Under the pieces are notes generated by a model that did not search any database, was not told where the DNA came from, and saw nothing but the letters and a program-made list of their open reading frames with translations. DNA of 48,878 nt from Noviherbaspirillum malthae (lineage in GTDB: Bacteria > Pseudomonadota > Gammaproteobacteria > Burkholderiales > Burkholderiaceae_D): assembly GCF_015352985.1 (NCBI RefSeq), contig NZ_JACYXF010000049.1, positions 1-48,878 on the forward strand, given 5' to 3'. A program made the translations under genes and the position numbers. Below are positions 1 to 8,455 of this stretch, one piece after another. The stretch's first letter is position 1, and each line of letters opens with the position of its first letter.

Positions 1-2
1 TC

Positions 3-128
3 AAGCTGGCTATCTGCGCCGAGCAATCGTTCCGGCGTTTGAAGGGATTCACCTGGCTGGCAGAGGTGATTCGAGGAGTGAAGTTTGTCGATGGAGTTCG
101 TGAGCATCAGCAGCTGGCCGCCGCCTGA
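3..128 (+). mobile_element. IS256-family transposase, C-terminal fragment
   Basis: An open frame enters from the left edge and stops at 126-128. The visible 41 residues contain CAEQSFRRLKGF and EVIRGVKFVDGV, which resemble the C-terminal end of IS256-type (mutator-like) DDE transposases, where a RSFR-like segment and a GV-F-DG segment close the protein. The catalytic core lies outside the window. The element inserted next to the plasmid rep gene and cut a small minus-strand gene. Family assignment is from motif memory and is moderately sure. Confidence 0.65.
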
Positions 129-132
129 TCAA

Positions 133-252
133 TCACCGTCTATCCACAACATTTGACGATACCTCAGCGGAGTCAAGGTCCTGTTTCTTGATGTGCGGCT
201 TCAACGCCTTGTCAGCTTCCTTGGCATTGCTTCCAAATACGTCTTTCGTCAT
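133..252 (-). pseudogene. Small gene downstream of rep, truncated by the IS256-like element
   Basis: A minus-strand frame opens with ATG at 252, only nine bases after the rep stop codon, and reads MTKDVFGSNAKEADKALKPH before running into the IS end near 163. It then stops at 133-135 inside IS sequence. About 30 residues of host plasmid coding sequence remain. The position suggests a second gene of the rep operon whose 3' part was lost or moved away by the insertion. Function unknown. The reading frame is seen directly; its reality as a gene is an inference from spacing and composition. Confidence 0.45.
141..163 (+). repeat. Putative right terminal inverted repeat of the IS256-like element
   Basis: After the transposase stop the sequence CCACAACATTTGACGATACC (144-163) looks like the outer end of an IS256-family element. 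The left end is outside the window, so neither the inverted repeat nor a target duplication can be confirmed. The boundary at 163 is inferred. Confidence 0.4.
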
Positions 253-261
253 AAAAGCTGA

Positions 262-1533
262 TCAAGCGGTGTTGGCGCGGTCTCCGGCGACCACGCGTTC
301 CCGCAGCCAGGCAGTGAACAATGCAGCATGGATGCCGGCGAACTTGCCGGTGGTTTCGTTAAAGCGTGCGTCTTTGCCTTGTGCCGTTTTCATAAATTTG
401 GCTGCATATGCACGCCGCTCCTCTGGCGAAATGCGCTTCATACTTTGCACGGTCTCCGCGCGCTGCGCATCTTCCTTGGCCCGCTGCTGCTTTTCCTTTG
501 CAACTTCCTGCGCGGCCCGCTGCTTCTGTTCCTTGATGATCTGCGCGTCCTCGATCACGCCGTCCTCGAACAGCCGGCGGGCATAGCCGGCTGCATTCTT
601 TTTGATCTTGCCCAAGTGCGCTTTCTGCTCGACCTGCTCGACGACCTTGCGCGCCTTTTCGTAATCCTCGCCAAGCCACTGCACGGCCAGCCGCTGCGCA
701 ATGCCAAGCGCCATCAGGCGGTTGCACAGTTCCGAGTTGGCCAGTTCGGCTTCGTAGTCGCTCTGCTGGAACAGGGCCGATTGCTGTGCATTCTTCGCGA
801 CCACCTCGAACGAAAAGCCGACGACGTTGCGCCCATTCTTCGACGGCACGAACGTCAGCGTGATATCGGTCAGCTTGTTGATCTCGTCAACCGAGGGCTT
901 GATGATCCGTTCGTTGAAGCGCTTGAACGTGTCATACAGCGGAGCATCGGCGCCGAGCACCTTGCGCCAGGTATCTATGGTATGGATGCCGGTCGAACCG
1001 GTTCCGATGAAACGCTGGCAGTTTTCATACAACGCCAGCGCATAGTGCGATGACAACATGCGCTGTACGTTCAGGTTGATCATCGAGTAAGTCGCCGGAT
1101 TGGCCAGCAACTCTGCCAACTTGCTCGAATACTCGTATTCGCAGACGCCATCCTTGATCACGGCGGATGCGAGGTGCGACATCACGCCCCATGCCGGTGA
1201 CGGCCCGCTTCGATTGAACAGGTCAAACTCAATCTGCGTGGCCTGCACGGACTTGAGGGCCACCTTCAGCGCTTGCTGGTTCTGGCTGTCTTCCCATCCG
1301 ACCATCGGCATCAGGATCGACACGGGGATAGAATGAATGCGCTTGTGCGGTAATGAGTCGTAGGCATTGAGCAGCAGGACATTGACGAGCTTACGTTCCA
1401 GAAGCGAGAGCTTGCCACTGCTATGAATCGCCTCGACCGCCTTGCGCAGTTCTTCGCGCGGAGTAGGTAGTTGCGGTGGTTTAGTCATGTTGGCTAAGCA
1501 AGGTTTATCAGTTTCAATGATCATAGCCCACAT
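262..1533 (-). CDS. rep: Plasmid replication initiator (Rep_3 superfamily)
   Basis: This 423-aa protein has the winged-helix initiator layout of the Rep_3 superfamily (RepE, RepA of pPS10, pi). An N-terminal LSLLERKLVNVLLLNAYD helix region is followed by SSHYALALYENCQRF, then TIDTWRKVLG and RFNERIIKPSVDEINKLTDI, the typical second winged-helix block. The C-terminal about 120 residues are charged and helical (RAAQEVAKEKQQRAKEDAQR). It would bind the iterons just upstream (1534-2086) and open the origin. Start is uncertain: ATG at 1533, 1524 and 1488 are all in frame, none with a clear ribosome site. The first lies directly next to an inverted iteron core, suggesting autoregulation by Rep binding. 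Confidence 0.85.
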   Translation of the reverse strand: MWAMIIETDKPCLANMTKPPQLPTPREELRKAVEAIHSSGKLSLLERKLVNVLLLNAYDSLPHKRIHSIPVSILMPMVGWEDSQNQQALKVALKSVQATQIEFDLFNRSGPSPAWGVMSHLASAVIKDGVCEYEYSSKLAELLANPATYSMINLNVQRMLSSHYALALYENCQRFIGTGSTGIHTIDTWRKVLGADAPLYDTFKRFNERIIKPSVDEINKLTDITLTFVPSKNGRNVVGFSFEVVAKNAQQSALFQQSDYEAELANSELCNRLMALGIAQRLAVQWLGEDYEKARKVVEQVEQKAHLGKIKKNAAGYARRLFEDGVIEDAQIIKEQKQRAAQEVAKEKQQRAKEDAQRAETVQSMKRISPEERRAYAAKFMKTAQGKDARFNETTGKFAGIHAALFTAWLRERVVAGDRANTA

Positions 1534-2086
1534 AAGTCACCATAGGAATACCGTAAAAGGTGACCTTTGCAAAAAAACTCACCGTTGGCAACACGGTTAC
1601 CCGAGATGGTGACCTATAGCGAATGTGCTTATTCATACCTCAAAAGGTGACCTATGGCGAAATGTCCCTGTTCATACCTCAGAAGGTGACTTATGGCGAA
1701 TTTTGGCTATTCGTACCCCAGAAGGTGACCTATGCACCGTAAACGGTGACATAACGGGTAAACCGCTACCCAAGACGGTGACCTTTCCCATACCTCAGAC
1801 AGTGACCTAATACCCGAAACAGTGACCTTTCCTACCCAATAAGGTGACCAAATCGGCCGGAAACCCGCATGGATACTGGGATTGCAGTGTGTAAACGTTG
1901 TTAAAGATGTTGTTGTTAATAAATACAACAACAGCAATCCAACACCCAAGAAGGTGCCAATTCAGGGGGTGAGAATGTTTGGGACCTATTTTTTTCGGAA
2001 TTTACTCCGAGTTATTAGCTTACTGGGAGTAATTTCACCCGCTTAGGTCACCAAATCGGGTACGGAACCCGAATGGATAGGTCACC
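1534..2086. other. Iteron-type replication origin (oriV)
   Basis: Direct copies of a core (G/A)GTGAC(C) begin at 1559, 1608, 1646, 1685, 1724, 1745, 1777, 1801, 1821 and 1843. Several sit in a longer unit of the form tacctca-aaGGTGACCtatggcgaa with 38-39 or 20-24 bp spacing. Inverted copies lie at 1534-1541 (next to the rep start), 2046-2052 and 2080-2086. Between them (about 1870-2040) is an AT-rich stretch with runs such as TTGTTGTTAATAAATACAAC, the likely DNA unwinding element. Arrangement beside a Rep_3 gene is the classic iteron origin. No certain DnaA box was identified by eye. Confidence 0.85.
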
Positions 2087-2089
2087 TTT

Positions 2090-2565
2090 TTCGGTATGGA
2101 CGAGCCAAAGCACCCCGCAAGGGCAAAGCACCCGTTGCAGACAAAAATGTGGCCGAGTGTTCCCCTAAACGAACAACGTAGGCATGCAAAGCGCTGGAGA
2201 GTTACCCTAAAGTTTCACCGTCAAGGATGAAGCGTTCACCCGAACTATGACCATTAGGTCGAGAAGGGGCGATCAGTGTTTTCTTTCGGTGGAATATGCT
2301 TCGGGAAGTCGAGGCGAATGACTGTATATGGTTCTACCGGATGTAACTCCCTGCTACCTGGAATAAACGGCTCAAGGCGTCGAGCTGTTCTCGCTCATCG
2401 CAATGCGAGCATTTTGTTCTCTGGGGAAGGGCCATAGGCCGCAAATCAGGTACAAAAAAGCGCAGCATTCATTTTTCTTGGAGTGAATAGCCGTTAGCCG
2501 CCCTTACAAAGTCGACTTGCATCACGAAGAAAATGAGGTAGGTTGGTGCTGTTGAAGCTAGGGAT
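2090..2565. other. Gap with no recognisable gene
   Basis: About 475 bp between the last iteron and the next gene. I see no convincing open frame, RNA gene or repeat. It may hold the promoter of the 2570 gene and outer parts of the replication region. Confidence 0.4.
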
Positions 2566-2569
2566 ACAA

Positions 2570-2986
2570 ATGAAAAACTATCGCGCATCGGTAACGTACG
2601 TCGAATTTACGGATCACGATCTGGTTGAGCTACCGTGGTCAGAGCCGACCCTTGGGGATGCAGAAGCAGATGATGAGCGATTCGATATTGGTTCGGCGGG
2701 CAGCACATCGTTCTCGATTGCTTTCAGAGCAGGTAGTTCTGAGACGGCAAACGCCAATACGATCACCGGCAATAACGTGTGGACGTCTTCTCGACTTCGC
2801 TCCTTGGAACAGGGCGGTTCACTGATGTACTTCGGACGGCCAGCGAAGATACGCCGCATTATCGAGTCTGGTGTTAATCCGTACGGGTATGCTTACAAAA
2901 TCATCGACGCTACTTATGCCGTGAACAGCACCGTCACCGCAGTGATCACCGAGGGTGAAGAAATGGGTGTGCTCGCATCTCGGTAG
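2570..2986 (+). CDS. Hypothetical protein, 138 aa
   Basis: Not recognised. The start at 2570 is chosen because AGGG lies about seven bases upstream; a longer frame to 2543 has no ribosome site. The protein is acidic in its first third (PTLGDAEADDERFD), has no signal peptide or membrane segment, and looks like a soluble mainly beta protein (YVEFTDHDLVEL, GGSLMYFGRPAKIRRI, YAYKIIDATYAV). It is followed 35 bp later by the TraX-like gene on the same strand, so the two may be co-transcribed. Confidence 0.55.
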   Translation: MKNYRASVTYVEFTDHDLVELPWSEPTLGDAEADDERFDIGSAGSTSFSIAFRAGSSETANANTITGNNVWTSSRLRSLEQGGSLMYFGRPAKIRRIIESGVNPYGYAYKIIDATYAVNSTVTAVITEGEEMGVLASR

Positions 2987-3021
2987 CGGAAAAGTTTGCA
3001 ATACAGGAAGGCAAGAACGCA

Positions 3022-3792
3022 GTGACAAACGATTCCGAGAAAGAGCCAGGAGGGCGCGTAAATCCGCGACCTCTCGCATTGAACGCCCTTCAGGCCGACC
3101 TGTTGCGGGTCATTGCGTTCCTTGCCATGTTGAGTGACCACTGGGCGAAGGCGTTTCATCCAGAGGCGCCACCTCGCCTCGCTGTCATTATCGGAACAAT
3201 AGCTTTCCCAACGTTTCTCGCAGTCTCGGCAATTCTTGCTGCGCAATCGGGGCGGATGCACTGGCGACGTATCATGATCATAGGCATCGCCGCCATCATC
3301 ACGCAGCCGTTTTTCAGCATCACGTTCGAGAGGTATTTTGCAGCGCTAGGCCTGCCTGGCGGCGTAAATATCTTATTTTCGTTTCTCGTACTGAGCATCC
3401 TGATCTGGATAATCCAGGTCGTCAGCTTGCAACGACCAGTACATGCCCTTGCTGCAGCAATAGCCTTCTATCTCGTATTGCATCTAGCGGGGCCGTTCTT
3501 ACAAATAGGAGCCTTTGGTCCTTTCGGGCTGTTGGTTGGACTTGGCTTCTACTTGAGCGCGAGATTTTCCCTGTGGTGGCTTGTGCTCGCTCTCGTTCCT
3601 TTGTGGGGCTTCGATGCCGATCCGATACTCGGAGCCGGCTATTTCATCACCGGGTTGATGGTCAGCTTTATCGGCTGGCGGCAGGCTCGATATCCCGCGA
3701 TGACTAATCGACGTTTCTTGCCAAGGCACTTCTTCCTCGCTGGCTATCTCGGCCATCTGGTACTTTTGCTTGGGCTAATGCGATACCTCTAA
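3022..3792 (+). CDS. traX: TraX-family integral membrane protein
   Basis: The 256-aa protein is strongly hydrophobic with about seven or eight membrane segments. The N-terminal block LNALQADLLRVIAFLAMLSDHW and the following IGTIAFPTFLAVSAI match the pattern of TraX, the inner-membrane enzyme of F-type plasmids that N-acetylates pilin (invariant D-H in the first segment, FP in the second). Family members are also found on other plasmids and chromosomes. Here it could modify the VirB2-type pilin encoded at the other end of the window, but this is inference. Start is GTG at 3022 with AGGAAGG about 11 bases upstream. No other transfer gene is adjacent. Confidence 0.7.
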   Translation: MTNDSEKEPGGRVNPRPLALNALQADLLRVIAFLAMLSDHWAKAFHPEAPPRLAVIIGTIAFPTFLAVSAILAAQSGRMHWRRIMIIGIAAIITQPFFSITFERYFAALGLPGGVNILFSFLVLSILIWIIQVVSLQRPVHALAAAIAFYLVLHLAGPFLQIGAFGPFGLLVGLGFYLSARFSLWWLVLALVPLWGFDADPILGAGYFITGLMVSFIGWRQARYPAMTNRRFLPRHFFLAGYLGHLVLLLGLMRYL

Positions 3793-3887
3793 GTACACTT
3801 GGCTGCACAAATTTTAAGCAGGCGCAAAGAGTGGAAGCGCCGATCTTTTATCGTTGGCTTTCAACATTCACCAAGGAGGACATTTCC

Positions 3888-4160
3888 ATGTCGGCGACTA
3901 TCATGAGCAAAGACACTGCAGCTGCTACACGTGGCTCGAGCAAGTACCTCGCAGCAGCAATGTTGTTCGGGGCTTTATATTTCCTTCTTGATTTTGTATG
4001 CCCAGGTGGACAGGTCTCAACAGGGGGTAGTGGGCCGACTTGGATGAGCCTTGTAACTGGCATTCTGCTGGCAGGAGCATTTCTCAGCTATAGACCTCTA
4101 ACCACTACAGTGCCAAATGAAGTTGGTGATTCGACTCCCACTTCCACATCTGTAGTATAA
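3888..4160 (+). CDS. Small membrane protein, 90 aa
   Basis: Not recognised. A strong ribosome site AAGGAGGA lies at 3873-3880, seven bases before ATG 3888, which decides the start over an upstream in-frame codon at 3831. Two membrane segments are seen: YLAAAMLFGALYFLLDFV (about residues 19-36) and WMSLVTGILLAGAFLSY (about 52-68), followed by a Ser/Thr-rich tail. It follows the TraX-like gene by about 95 bp on the same strand. Confidence 0.6.
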   Translation: MSATIMSKDTAAATRGSSKYLAAAMLFGALYFLLDFVCPGGQVSTGGSGPTWMSLVTGILLAGAFLSYRPLTTTVPNEVGDSTPTSTSVV

Positions 4161-4514
4161 GAGTGCCAAAGTGACATGTGTACTTGGCATTGTTTCAACT
4201 TCCTGTGATGAAGAGCTCTCTTATTCTACAAATTGTCCATGGAACTATGAGATTTTTGAGAGTCGGTATCCTTTAAAATCAAGGTGTTAATGTAGGTTTT
4301 GCTCGGGCAGCGTGGCCGCGACTTCTCTCTCGTAGGAGCCGAGAAAAAGCGTGACAGAGGGTGGAGCAATGATAGTCGCAATGCCTATTGCACGTTTCAT
4401 GATTGGCAACTGTGGGACCTAAGGAGGCCCAAACCTCCTTAGCTGTCAGCGACGTCATATCGTAGTCGGCCTCGCAACTTTCATTTGAATAGGTACAGCA
4501 GTGAATTACGGTAC
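4161..4514. other. Gap with two inverted repeats, no clear gene
   Basis: No convincing gene. A 9-bp stem CTAAGGAGG/CCTCCTTAG spans 4419-4442 with a 6-base loop, without a T-run on either side. A second 9-bp stem AATAGGTAC/GTACCTATT at 4488-4496 and 4511-4519 overlaps the stop codon of the dsbC-like gene and could act as a weak terminator or stabilising hairpin. The gap separates convergent genes. Confidence 0.4.
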
Positions 4515-5234
4515 CTATTTCGAGCTAACAAGCATCTTTTCAATCTCCGGTGCAGGTGCATAACCCGGAACACGCTTATTCGAGGTAAAGAAGAGGCCTG
4601 GAGTGCCATTAATGCGCAATTTTTGCGCTAGGGCCTTGTTACGGTCGATTGGAGTTTCGCAGTCGCTCTTCGCAATCGGCTCTTTGCCCGATGCCATAAA
4701 ATCATTCCACGCTTTTGTCTTATCTGCGGAACACCAAATTGCTTTCGACTTCGCAAGGGAATCGGGAGAGAGAATAGGGTAAAGAAACGTGTACACCGTG
4801 ACGTTCTTCAACTGCCCCAGCTCTGAATGCAGCTTCTTGCAGTAGCCACAGTTTGGATCTTCGAAAGTGGCGATAACACGCTTCCCATTACCATAGACGG
4901 TCTTGATAGCATCTTTCAGCGGCAGTTCCGAGAACTTGAAAGCACCCAGCTGATCAATGCGCTTCTGCGTCAGGTTCTCCTTTGTAGCCGAGTCGATGAC
5001 AGTTCCGTTGAAGATTACGAAGCCGCCCTTGTCATCGGTGTAGACGATTCCCTGCGGTGTCACCACTTCATACAGGCCTGCGAGATTCGACTTGTTAACA
5101 GCCTCGATCGGTACGCCGCCCAATAGTGGTTCAATATTCTTGCGAGCACTGTCTAAGACCGGGTTCGCGTAGGTGAGGGAAGCACTGAGGGAGAGTGTGG
5201 CAAATGCCAGGCAAGATGTAAGCGAAGTTTTCAT
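4515..5234 (-). CDS. dsbC: DsbC-like periplasmic thiol:disulfide isomerase
   Basis: The 239-aa precursor has a signal peptide (residues 1-23, ending LTYA), a DsbC-type N-terminal dimerisation region (GLYEVVTPQGIVYTDDKGGF) and a thioredoxin fold with active-site C129-G-Y-C132 in FEDPNCGYCKKLH. A second cysteine pair (IWCSAD and KSDC) and the cis-proline region INGTPGLFF are present, all typical of DsbC/DsbG. It would correct disulfides in exported proteins; conjugative plasmids often carry such an enzyme for cysteine-containing transfer or pilus proteins (PilS here has two cysteines). Start at 5234 gives the best signal peptide; an in-frame ATG at 5261 is possible. Function by family is firm, target is inference. 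Confidence 0.85.
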   Translation of the reverse strand: MKTSLTSCLAFATLSLSASLTYANPVLDSARKNIEPLLGGVPIEAVNKSNLAGLYEVVTPQGIVYTDDKGGFVIFNGTVIDSATKENLTQKRIDQLGAFKFSELPLKDAIKTVYGNGKRVIATFEDPNCGYCKKLHSELGQLKNVTVYTFLYPILSPDSLAKSKAIWCSADKTKAWNDFMASGKEPIAKSDCETPIDRNKALAQKLRINGTPGLFFTSNKRVPGYAPAPEIEKMLVSSK

Positions 5235-5526
5235 CTGGAGCACCGAAGTAGAAAGATTCATTGGAACATGGCAGCTATCGCCTCAAGCGCTGAAAGCGTC
5301 CGGTTTTCTACCGTTAATTGCTCCTACCAATCTGATCTCGCCATTCGCAGGTATCAAGCAAACACCCATTGATATCCGAGATGTCATTTGGCGCACTCAT
5401 ATAGTTCACTGAAATTGCATACCTTTTGAAATCGCATTGGTGTCTTGCATCGGTAATGTTGAATGCTAATCCACTACGCACCAATCTATGCGTCTAGACC
5501 AACGCTCCCGATCACAGAAGACAAGA

Positions 5527-5853
5527 ATGAGCCCCTTGCACGTTACAGAAATAAATGCGCGCCCGCGGCCGCGAAGGAATGCGTCCGATCGGATTGATAT
5601 GCGGACGTTGGCACGTTATGGGGATGCATTTCTGAACCTGTTGTTGGCTGCTATGCAGTTGAAGAACGACGCAGCGCTCGCCAAGGCTTTTGAGACATCA
5701 GCGCCGTTCATCAGCAAGGTAAGGAACGGCCGTACGGCTATTTCGGATGCCCTGCTCATACGTGCACATGAAGAGACTGGGCTCAGTATTCGAGAGCTAA
5801 AAACATATCTGCCTCCCTTGGACAGGCGCTCCACCGCGCAAATTTGCGAATAA
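5527..5853 (+). CDS. Small HTH-like DNA-binding protein
   Basis: A 108-aa protein whose C-terminal half, LKNDAALAKAFETSAPFISKVRNGRTAISDALLIRAHEETGLSI, reads as a Xre/Cro-type helix-turn-helix (recognition helix near SAPFISKVRNG). The N-terminus is basic. Start could be ATG 5488 or 5527; 5527 has a weak purine-rich stretch upstream. It is divergent from dsbC and lies upstream of the imu cassette, but there is a 300-bp gap before imuA and no evidence that it regulates either. Specific family not recognised. Confidence 0.6.
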   Translation: MSPLHVTEINARPRPRRNASDRIDMRTLARYGDAFLNLLLAAMQLKNDAALAKAFETSAPFISKVRNGRTAISDALLIRAHEETGLSIRELKTYLPPLDRRSTAQICE

Positions 5854-6155
5854 TGAAGTAGGGCGCGAGTCAGTTGATTCGCGCTCTATCTCCACTTCGC
5901 CTAAAAAGCTTTCCTCCCAGCTAGGCAAACAGGTTATTGACGGCAGTGCATAGACGCCGTCCAGGATGTGTCGCAGCAGCGACATAAAAATTTCGTACCT
6001 ATAAATTCAATTTCCAAGACCAACCGCCTTTTTGGCCGATTGAACCCTCTTTTTGCCGATTTTGCTCAAATTCCCACCAATGTTGGATTCATTGATGGCC
6101 GAATGAGGATGGAAGGCGGTTTACTTCTTGCCGCGCGTCGCTATACTGCCGTAAA

Positions 6156-6175
6156 TACTGTATAAAAACACATGT
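6156..6175 (+). promoter_or_regulatory. Putative LexA (SOS) box upstream of imuA
   Basis: TACTGTATAAAAACACATGT contains CTGT-N8-ACAT with an AT-rich centre, differing from the ideal CTGT-N8-ACAG in the last base. It sits 43 bp before the imuA start. imuA-imuB-dnaE2 cassettes are known to be LexA-controlled in many proteobacteria, so position and sequence agree. Not tested by a matrix score. Confidence 0.65.
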
Positions 6176-6217
6176 GTTCGTTTTAGGAAATAATAGTTTG
6201 TTATCGAAGAGGCAATC

Positions 6218-7012
6218 TTGTCAATCTTATCGGGAAGCGACAGCACAGTAACAGAGAAGCGCGACCGGTTTTTTGCGCTGGCAGAGTCATTGCGGGACTC
6301 GCTATGGCGGGGTGACGCCCTCGGCCGGTCGCGAGTGTCGACAATCTCTACTGGCTATCCCGGCCTAGACCAAGAATTGCCCGGCCATGGTTGGAATGTA
6401 TCGGCGCTTACCGAGATCCTTTGGGGATACCAAGGCGGCGGCGAATTCCGGATCCTGGCACCCGCACTGAAATCGCTGTCTCAGACCGGCAAAGCCATTG
6501 TCCTGCTCGGCTCTCCTTATGACTTGATTGCGCCCGCACTCGATCAGTATGGGATCGAAGTTAGGAACGTTTTGATCGTCAATGCGGAGAAACCTGCGGA
6601 TCGCTTATGGACAGCCGAGCAGATTCTCAAGAGTGGAAGTGCAGGGGCACTGATCAGCTGGAATCCGACGGCCAAAGCTGAGCATTTACGTCGGCTGCAG
6701 GTGGCCGCAGTCAGCGCTGACGGACTGACATTCATTCTTCGTCCAGCCAATACCAGGCACGAGCCGTCGCCAGCGCCGCTACGCCTGCAGTGCGACCCTG
6801 CGCCGTTTGGTCAGCTCACCGTGGACGTTTTCAAACGACGGGGACCGTCCGCAGCTGCACCTGTTCTACTGCCCGCGTTTTTTCCACCTTCAATGAAGCG
6901 TGCGCTCGATCGCGCCCAGCGCAGCGTTGTCGTACCTGTTGAGACACCCCATGTGGATAGCCTCGTTTCATCCCCAGTTGCCTCTCGATCTGGCGTTCCG
7001 ACGCTGGCCTGA
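6218..7012 (+). CDS. imuA: ImuA, translesion synthesis-associated RecA-like protein
   Basis: The 264-aa protein matches ImuA: LWRGDALGRSRVSTISTGYPGLDQELPGHGW, then the LTEILWGYQGGGEFRILAPAL block and LIAPALDQYGIEVRNVLIV, a RecA/SulA-like core lacking a full Walker A loop. ImuA helps recruit ImuB and DnaE2 for SOS mutagenesis. The start is TTG at 6218 with AGAGG five bases upstream; no ATG lies in a suitable place. A LexA-type box is 43 bp upstream. The 3' end overlaps imuB by 62 bp, a compact arrangement typical of the operon. Confidence 0.88.
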   Translation: MSILSGSDSTVTEKRDRFFALAESLRDSLWRGDALGRSRVSTISTGYPGLDQELPGHGWNVSALTEILWGYQGGGEFRILAPALKSLSQTGKAIVLLGSPYDLIAPALDQYGIEVRNVLIVNAEKPADRLWTAEQILKSGSAGALISWNPTAKAEHLRRLQVAAVSADGLTFILRPANTRHEPSPAPLRLQCDPAPFGQLTVDVFKRRGPSAAAPVLLPAFFPPSMKRALDRAQRSVVVPVETPHVDSLVSSPVASRSGVPTLA

Positions 7013-8444
7013 GGCACTGCAGGGGAACCTGCGAGCCACTGTCCCACTTGCCATCGTTGAATCTAAGCGAGTTGCATGGGTAAGTTCTTGTGCAGAAGAA
7101 GGCGGCATCACTCCCGGCATGTCGGAGGCTGGCGCGCGCACGCGCTCCGCGAACGTGATACTGGTGCCTCGTGACATCGAGGCGGAAGAAAAAGCATTGA
7201 CCGAGGCAGCTTTGTGGGCGCTTCAATTTACCCCTGAGGTCGCATTGCGTCCGGCTGGACTGCTGCTTGAGGTCACGGCGAGTCTCAAACTATTTGGCGG
7301 TGTAGCCGCGATCATCGACCGGCTGAGAAATGGCTTCCTAGAACTCGGGCTGACGGCCAGTATCGCCGCGGCGCCGACTGCTACGGCCGCCTGGTGGATT
7401 GCCCAATGCAGCGATGGTGTCATGGCAGATCAGGACATGTATACGAACGTCGTCGATGCACTGCCCGTCATGCTGATCGAGCCGCTCGTCCCTCATTCCG
7501 AGACATTGAAGGCAATAGGTTGCAAGACGATTGGTCAATTCAGGAAGCTTCCACGCAACGGCATTGTCAAGAGATTCGGCAAGGCTGCGTTGATTGATCT
7601 GGATCGTTGCTTCGGAAGCGAACCGGAACTGATGGCGTGGTATGAAGCACCGGAACGGTTCTGCCAACGTATCGAACTTGGTGCCCGAGTCGAAACGACG
7701 GAACTGCTTTTACAGTCTGCGCGACGTCTGCTGATGCAGATGGTGGGGTTTCTTACTGCCCGTTTCAGTGCCGTTACCCAATTTTCGTTGCTGCTGCACC
7801 ATGAGACCGTTCGGCACGGGAAAAGTCCCACGTCCCGGATTGACATCAAACTTGGAGCACCGAGTCGCGACCTCGAGCATCTGACGCTCCTGATGAAAGA
7901 GCATCTCGCCAAAGTCGTGCTGGAATCGTCAGTAATTGAAATGACGTTGTCGGCTGACGAACTCGAAGAACGTGCGGCACCGAACACGGAGTTGTTTCCG
8001 ACGGCGGCCAGCCAGTCGGAGATGCTGGGCCGCCTGATAGAGCGTCTAACAAGCCGCCTCGGTCCTGATGCCGTGACTCGCATTGCAATTACCGCAGACC
8101 ACCGGCCAGAGAAGTGCACCGCCCATATGCCTCCATTACCTACTAAGAGCGCGAGCAGCAAGAGTGGCCTGTCGGGTGCATCCTTCCCGCCGCGGCCGAC
8201 TTGGTTGCTCAAAACGCCAATTCCGCTTGTCACTCGCCATAACAAACCATTCTATGGTGCGCCTTTGAGACTGCTGATTGGGCCCGAGCGCATCGAGACA
8301 GGATGGTGGGATGACGATGTGATCGCCCGCGACTATTTTGTTGCGCTCAATGAATCCGACCATCTTGTGCTCTGGGTTTATCGAGCAAGGATCAGTGCGG
8401 ACGACGAGGAACCGGGCTGGTTTCTGCACGGCTTTTTTGCGTAG
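6951..8444 (+). CDS. imuB: ImuB, Y-family polymerase-like mutasome hub
   Basis: The 497-aa protein is a Y-family polymerase relative (DinB/UmuC fold) that is catalytically inactive and acts as adaptor between the sliding clamp, ImuA and DnaE2. It starts MWIASFHPQLPLDLAFRRWPE, where active enzymes have the metal-binding HxDxDxF motif; the acidic residues are absent, as expected for ImuB. The core segment ALWALQFTPEVALRPAGLLLEV and the helix-hairpin IGCKTIGQFRKLPRNGI are present. The stretch NTELFPTAA (about residues 326-334) may be the clamp-binding motif. ATG 6951 fits the family start better than GTG 6900. The gene overlaps imuA and ends 11 bp before dnaE2. Confidence 0.9.
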   Translation: MWIASFHPQLPLDLAFRRWPEALQGNLRATVPLAIVESKRVAWVSSCAEEGGITPGMSEAGARTRSANVILVPRDIEAEEKALTEAALWALQFTPEVALRPAGLLLEVTASLKLFGGVAAIIDRLRNGFLELGLTASIAAAPTATAAWWIAQCSDGVMADQDMYTNVVDALPVMLIEPLVPHSETLKAIGCKTIGQFRKLPRNGIVKRFGKAALIDLDRCFGSEPELMAWYEAPERFCQRIELGARVETTELLLQSARRLLMQMVGFLTARFSAVTQFSLLLHHETVRHGKSPTSRIDIKLGAPSRDLEHLTLLMKEHLAKVVLESSVIEMTLSADELEERAAPNTELFPTAASQSEMLGRLIERLTSRLGPDAVTRIAITADHRPEKCTAHMPPLPTKSASSKSGLSGASFPPRPTWLLKTPIPLVTRHNKPFYGAPLRLLIGPERIETGWWDDDVIARDYFVALNESDHLVLWVYRARISADDEEPGWFLHGFFA

Positions 8445-8455
8445 GGTCGGCGTAG

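Noticed and set aside
328..1053. 241-codon plus-strand frame opposite rep
   Set aside because: Antisense shadow of rep; no ribosome site and no recognisable domain.
1625..1810. Open frame of 61 codons across the iterons
   Set aside because: It arises from the repeated tacctca-GGTGACC unit and has no ribosome site; the DNA repeats explain it.
1559..1849. CRISPR-like spaced repeats
   Set aside because: Units have 7-10 conserved bases with irregular 20-49 bp spacing beside a Rep_3 gene and no cas genes; these are iterons.
5968..6165. 65-codon plus-strand frame before imuA
   Set aside because: It runs into the putative LexA box, has no ribosome site and no family resemblance.
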